This document shows positions 60,858 through 64,000 of a stretch of DNA of 64,000 nt, one piece after another; within the stretch, counting starts at the first letter, position 1, and each line of letters opens with the position of its first letter. The notes beneath the pieces are model-generated. The model had not been told where the DNA came from, did no database searches, and saw only the letters and a program-made list of their open reading frames with translations. Source of the DNA: Paenibacillus sp. V4I3 (GTDB lineage: Bacteria; Bacillota; Bacilli; Paenibacillales; NBRC-103111). The stretch is from NCBI RefSeq assembly GCF_030817215.1, contig NZ_JAUSZA010000001.1, forward strand, positions 5,740,501 to 5,804,500, read 5' to 3'. The position numbers were made by a program, and so were the translations under genes.

Positions 60858-61979
60858 ATGCTTAGCCCATTCATAGAGCTGCGCCGTCAGCTTCACCAAA
60901 TTCCGGAGCCGGGCTTTCAAGAGTTCAAAACGCAACAGCTTCTCCTTGACCATCTATCAAAGCTTCCTCAGGATAGACTGACGATTCGCACTTGGCGCAC
61001 TGGCATTCTGGTTTACATCAAAGGTACGAATCCTACCAAACGCTTCGGATATCGTGCAGATATGGACGGGCTGCCCATTACGGAAGAGACCTCTCTTCCG
61101 TTTCCATCCCAGCATCCAGGTTACATGCATGCGTGCGGACATGATTTTCACATGTCAATTGGGATGGGCGTTGTTACCCATTTCGCTCAGCAGCCTATGC
61201 AGGATGACCTAATTGTGTTATTTCAGCCGGCAGAAGAAGGCCCAGGCGGCGCTTTACCCATGCTTGCTGCTGAAGAATTGAAGGATTGGAAGCCCGACCA
61301 GATGGTTGCTCTCCATATAGCACCTGAGTATCCAGTAGGCACGATTGCCACGAGGCCGGAGATCTTGTTTGCCAATACGTCTGAGCTGTTCATTGACCTG
61401 CTAGGCAAAGGTGGACATGCCGCTTACCCGCACCAAGCAAACGATATGATCATAGCGGCGACACAAATGGTCGGTCAACTGCAAACCATTGTTTCCCGTA
61501 ATGTGAATCCGCTTGATTCGGCCGTCATTACCATTGGTAAAATGGAAGCCGGTACAAAGCAAAACATCATTGCGGAAAAAGCCCGCTTGGAAGGCACGAT
61601 TCGCACCCTTTCCGCTGATTCTATGAACAAGATCAAGAAACGCATCGAAGCTGTAGCTGCAGGGATCGAAAGTTCCTTCGAGTGTCAAATCTCCATTGAT
61701 TATGGCTCGAATTACCGCCAAGTGTTCAATGATCCTGCTTTGACCGTGGAATTCATGGACTGGCTGCGCGGTAACGATAATATACAGCTTGTGGAGTGTA
61801 CAGAAGCGATGACAGGCGAAGACTTTGGCTACTTTTTGGAGCAAATACCTGGCTTCATGTTCTGGTTAGGGGTAGACACCCCTCATGGGTTGCATAACGC
61901 CAAGCTTGATCCTAACGAGAGCGCTATTGATGTAGCCATAGATACCATTACAGCGTATTTACGATTTAAATCTAATTAA
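60858..61979 (+). CDS. dapL: N-acetyldiaminopimelate deacetylase
   Basis: 373 residues of the M20D amidohydrolase family. RRQLHQIPEPGFQEFKTQ, RADMDGLPITEETSLPF, MHACGHDFHMSIGMG, FQPAEEGPGGALPM and the late GEDFGYFLEQIPGFMFWLG are the metal-site motifs. It frees diaminopimelate from its acetyl form. GGAGG precedes the ATG. It is followed by a terminator and the convergent patA gene, which supplies the intervening transaminase step. Confidence 0.93.
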   Translation: MLSPFIELRRQLHQIPEPGFQEFKTQQLLLDHLSKLPQDRLTIRTWRTGILVYIKGTNPTKRFGYRADMDGLPITEETSLPFPSQHPGYMHACGHDFHMSIGMGVVTHFAQQPMQDDLIVLFQPAEEGPGGALPMLAAEELKDWKPDQMVALHIAPEYPVGTIATRPEILFANTSELFIDLLGKGGHAAYPHQANDMIIAATQMVGQLQTIVSRNVNPLDSAVITIGKMEAGTKQNIIAEKARLEGTIRTLSADSMNKIKKRIEAVAAGIESSFECQISIDYGSNYRQVFNDPALTVEFMDWLRGNDNIQLVECTEAMTGEDFGYFLEQIPGFMFWLGVDTPHGLHNAKLDPNESAIDVAIDTITAYLRFKSN

Positions 61980-61987
61980 TAACAAAG

Positions 61988-62030
61988 AAAAACCTCCAAC
62001 CCACTTTCATTGTGGATTTGGAGGTTTTTT
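61988..62030. terminator. Bidirectional terminator between dapL and patA
   Basis: AAAAACCTCCAA pairs with TTGGAGGTTTTTT; an inner CCCAC/GTGG hairpin adds stability. Confidence 0.85.
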
Positions 62031-62083
62031 CGTATTGTCATTAATGTAATGTCGACTAATAAAATGCTTTACAATTAGCTAGC

Positions 62084-63241
62084 TCACGCTAGTTTATTGA
62101 CAAAGCGCTCAAGACGATCAAGTGACTGTTCCAATACTTCTTGTGAATAAGCATAAGAAATTCGGATATAACCTTCTCCGTAAGAAGTGAAAGCATCTCC
62201 AGGAACAACAGCAACATGTTCCTCATGAAGCAACCTCATGGTAAATTCCTGAGAGGATAATCCAAACTTCGCTATGGAAGGGAACAAATAAAAAGCCCCA
62301 TTCGGCTTCTCCAACTCGAAGCCCATAGCAAGTAAACGGTCATAGACATAATCCCTACGAACTTCATAGGCATTGCGCATAGGCAGAGCATCATCTATAC
62401 CTACTGTCAGAGCCTCTAATGCCGCATACTGGCTTACAGAGCTTGCGCAAGTTACATTATACTGATGCACCTTGACCATATGCTCCGTAATGTAAGCCGG
62501 CGCTAATGTAAATCCAACTCGCCAGCCTGTCATAGCATGGGATTTGGAGAGGCCATTAATGACAATCGTTTTCTCACGCAGCTTGCCCATCGTTGCAATA
62601 GACTGATGACGAACACCGTAAACAAGCTCACTATAAATTTCATCGGATAAAATAAACAATTCCCGATCTTCTAATAATTGAGCCAAATCGGCCAATTCCT
62701 GCTCCGTGAGTACTTGGCCTGTAGGATTAGACGGGTAACATAAGATAACGCAGCGTGTGTTGGCTGAAAGATAAGGCTCAAGTAACTCTGCCGTTAATTT
62801 CAAGCCATTCGGTCTAGTATCGACGTAGACAGGGATTCCCCCTGCTAATCTGATTAAAGGCTCGTACCCAGGGTATATAGGTGCGGGAATAATAACTTCA
62901 GCACCAGGTGTAAGAATGGTACGTAACGTAATGTCTACTGCTTGACTCGCTCCAGCTGTCACGATAATTTCATCAGCCGCGCGGTATTGTTGGCCATACT
63001 TAGTTTGAACAAAACTGGATACTGCTTCTCGCAGTTCCAATAGTCCGGGATTTTGCGTATAAACCGTTTTATTTTGATCCAAAGCCCTCTGCCCAGCCTC
63101 AATAATATGCCGCGGCGTCGGGAAATCAGGCTGTCCAATCGTTAACGTCAAAGCGCCTGGAATGGTGCTCACAAGATTAGAAATTTTACGTATGCCTGAA
63201 ATTTGAATGTCTTTCACTTGCGGATTAATCAGATGCTCCAT
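62084..63241 (-). CDS. patA: PLP aminotransferase, N-acetyl-diaminopimelate aminotransferase type
   Basis: ATG 63239-63241 with GAGGAG at 8 nt gives 385 residues; the longer frame to 63436 lies inside the next gene and is not used. Class I fold: TLTIGQPDFPTPRHIIEA, TAGASQAVDI, YPSNPTGQVL, LSDEIYSELVYG and INGLSKSHAMTGWRVGF with the PLP Lys. PatA makes N-acetyl-diaminopimelate, the step between DapH and DapL. It is opposite in strand to those genes and follows the pseudouridine synthase. Confidence 0.9.
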   Translation of the reverse strand: MEHLINPQVKDIQISGIRKISNLVSTIPGALTLTIGQPDFPTPRHIIEAGQRALDQNKTVYTQNPGLLELREAVSSFVQTKYGQQYRAADEIIVTAGASQAVDITLRTILTPGAEVIIPAPIYPGYEPLIRLAGGIPVYVDTRPNGLKLTAELLEPYLSANTRCVILCYPSNPTGQVLTEQELADLAQLLEDRELFILSDEIYSELVYGVRHQSIATMGKLREKTIVINGLSKSHAMTGWRVGFTLAPAYITEHMVKVHQYNVTCASSVSQYAALEALTVGIDDALPMRNAYEVRRDYVYDRLLAMGFELEKPNGAFYLFPSIAKFGLSSQEFTMRLLHEEHVAVVPGDAFTSYGEGYIRISYAYSQEVLEQSLDRLERFVNKLA

Positions 63242-63272
63242 GTGATTCACTCCTCTCCCATTGGGAAGAACC

Positions 63273-64000
63273 CTAGGATGTTCGAATTGTTTGTAGAAGC
63301 TGTTCCATATCTGCTGGAATCGGTGCTTCAAATTGCAACCATTCCCCTGTACGCGGATGCTTAAAGCCAAGAATGGCAGCGTGCAGCGCCTGGCCATCCA
63401 TGAGCATCCCTTTGCTCTTGCCATACATCGGATCACCTACAAGAGGGTGACCTATGAATTTCATATGCACACGAATTTGATGGGTTCTTCCTGTTTCCAG
63501 CTTTAATTCCACCAAGGTGAAATCGCCAAAGCGTTCAATAACTACGAAATGAGTTACCGCTTGCTTACTGTTTTTCTCCGTTACCGTATACATCTTGCGG
63601 TCATTTGAATCGCGACCTATCGGAGCGTCAATGGTACCTTGATCATGCTGTAGATTCCCATGTACCAAGGCGATATATTTGCGATTGACTGTATGAGCCT
63701 TTAACTGCTCAGCTAAGCTAGCGTGTGCTTTGTCATTCTTTGCTGACATGATAAGCCCGGATGTGTCCTTATCAATTCGATGTACGATTCCAGGACGCAG
63801 TTCTCCGTTGATACCAGATAGATCCTTGCAATGGTACATTAATGCGTTAACCAATGTACCAGAGTAATGGCCAGGTGCTGGATGAACGACAAGTCCCCGC
63901 TGTTTATTGATCACGATGACATCAGCGTCTTCGTATACCACATTAAGAGGAATGTTTTCCGCGGCAAGCTCAACACCCTGTGGTTCAGGAATGCGCAAAG
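63273..64000 (-). CDS. RluD-family pseudouridine synthase (5' end outside window)
   Basis: The frame is open to the right edge, leaving the N-terminal S4 region outside; about 242 residues are visible. The catalytic motif is HRIDKDTSGLIMSAK, preceded by VVYEDADVIVINKQRGLVVH and followed by TGRTHQIRVHMKFIGHPLVGDPMYG. It isomerises uridines in 23S rRNA. It lies 31 bp upstream of patA on the same strand. Confidence 0.93.
   Translation of the reverse strand, partial: LRIPEPQGVELAAENIPLNVVYEDADVIVINKQRGLVVHPAPGHYSGTLVNALMYHCKDLSGINGELRPGIVHRIDKDTSGLIMSAKNDKAHASLAEQLKAHTVNRKYIALVHGNLQHDQGTIDAPIGRDSNDRKMYTVTEKNSKQAVTHFVVIERFGDFTLVELKLETGRTHQIRVHMKFIGHPLVGDPMYGKSKGMLMDGQALHAAILGFKHPRTGEWLQFEAPIPADMEQLLQTIRTS

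Noticed and set aside
62084..63436. 450-residue version of the PatA gene
   Set aside because: The extra N-terminus lies inside the RluD gene in another frame; ATG 63241 has a strong ribosome binding site and gives the normal family length.

Overview
The window looks like a chromosome segment of a Paenibacillus-type bacterium (Firmicutes, Bacillales, Paenibacillaceae). The signs are a pyrR-led pyrimidine operon with a PyrR attenuator, the acetylase branch of diaminopimelate synthesis, AGGAGG-type ribosome binding sites, SigA-like promoters, and a Gram-positive RND pump with a lipoprotein adaptor. The species call is inference; no database was searched.

Positions 1 to about 21,118 are the right part of an integrated temperate siphophage-type prophage that continues past the left edge. 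From the right end inward it carries: an integrase beside tRNA genes; a lysogeny module on the + strand (CI/ImmR-like repressor with an ATGA-coupled small membrane protein, a PIN-like protein, an ImmA/IrrE metallopeptidase and an unknown partner); a divergent control region with operator-like repeats; an early module on the - strand (Cro-like protein, excisionase-like HTH, XRE regulator, many small unknowns, and a lambda-O-like replication protein whose gene contains eight iterons); an ArpU/RinA-like late regulator; and the head of the late operon (catalytic-domain recombinase, HNH endonuclease, small and large terminase, portal, prohead protease, major capsid protein). Two cargo genes interrupt the usual order: a KAP NTPase between the late regulator and the late genes, and a secreted beta-propeller/Ig-like protein between HNH and small terminase. 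A roughly 300-nt intergenic stretch (9021-9325) with a promoter, about eight stacked hairpins and a terminator is predicted to be a structured RNA.

Positions 21,119-21,280 hold two CAU-anticodon tRNAs (Ile2-like and initiator fMet). Positions 21,700-37,600 hold a large export locus on the - strand. It combines an RND pump with its adaptor, a MacAB-like system (two ATPases, HlyD-type adaptor, large FtsX-type permease), a solute-binding lipoprotein and two related secreted proteins. One ATPase carries a C-terminal AbrB-like domain. A vanY-vanZ-vanR-vanS-like set follows (37,881-41,145) without vanHAX.

Positions 41,300-47,100 hold metabolic and accessory genes (nitroreductase, two GNAT acetyltransferases, M20 dipeptidase, RidA, DapA, frameshifted LysR). 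Positions 47,100-56,300 are the pyr operon pyrR-pyrB-pyrC-carA-carB-pyrF-pyrE on the - strand. It lacks pyrP and pyrKD, is preceded by a PyrR attenuator, and has ARG-box-like palindromes upstream of carA. Divergent from it is a heterodimeric ABC exporter (56,449-60,053). Both divergent 5' leaders contain the same unusual hairpin-spacer-hairpin repeat just before the ribosome binding site. The window ends with dapH, dapL, a PatA-type aminotransferase and the 3' part of an RluD-family pseudouridine synthase.
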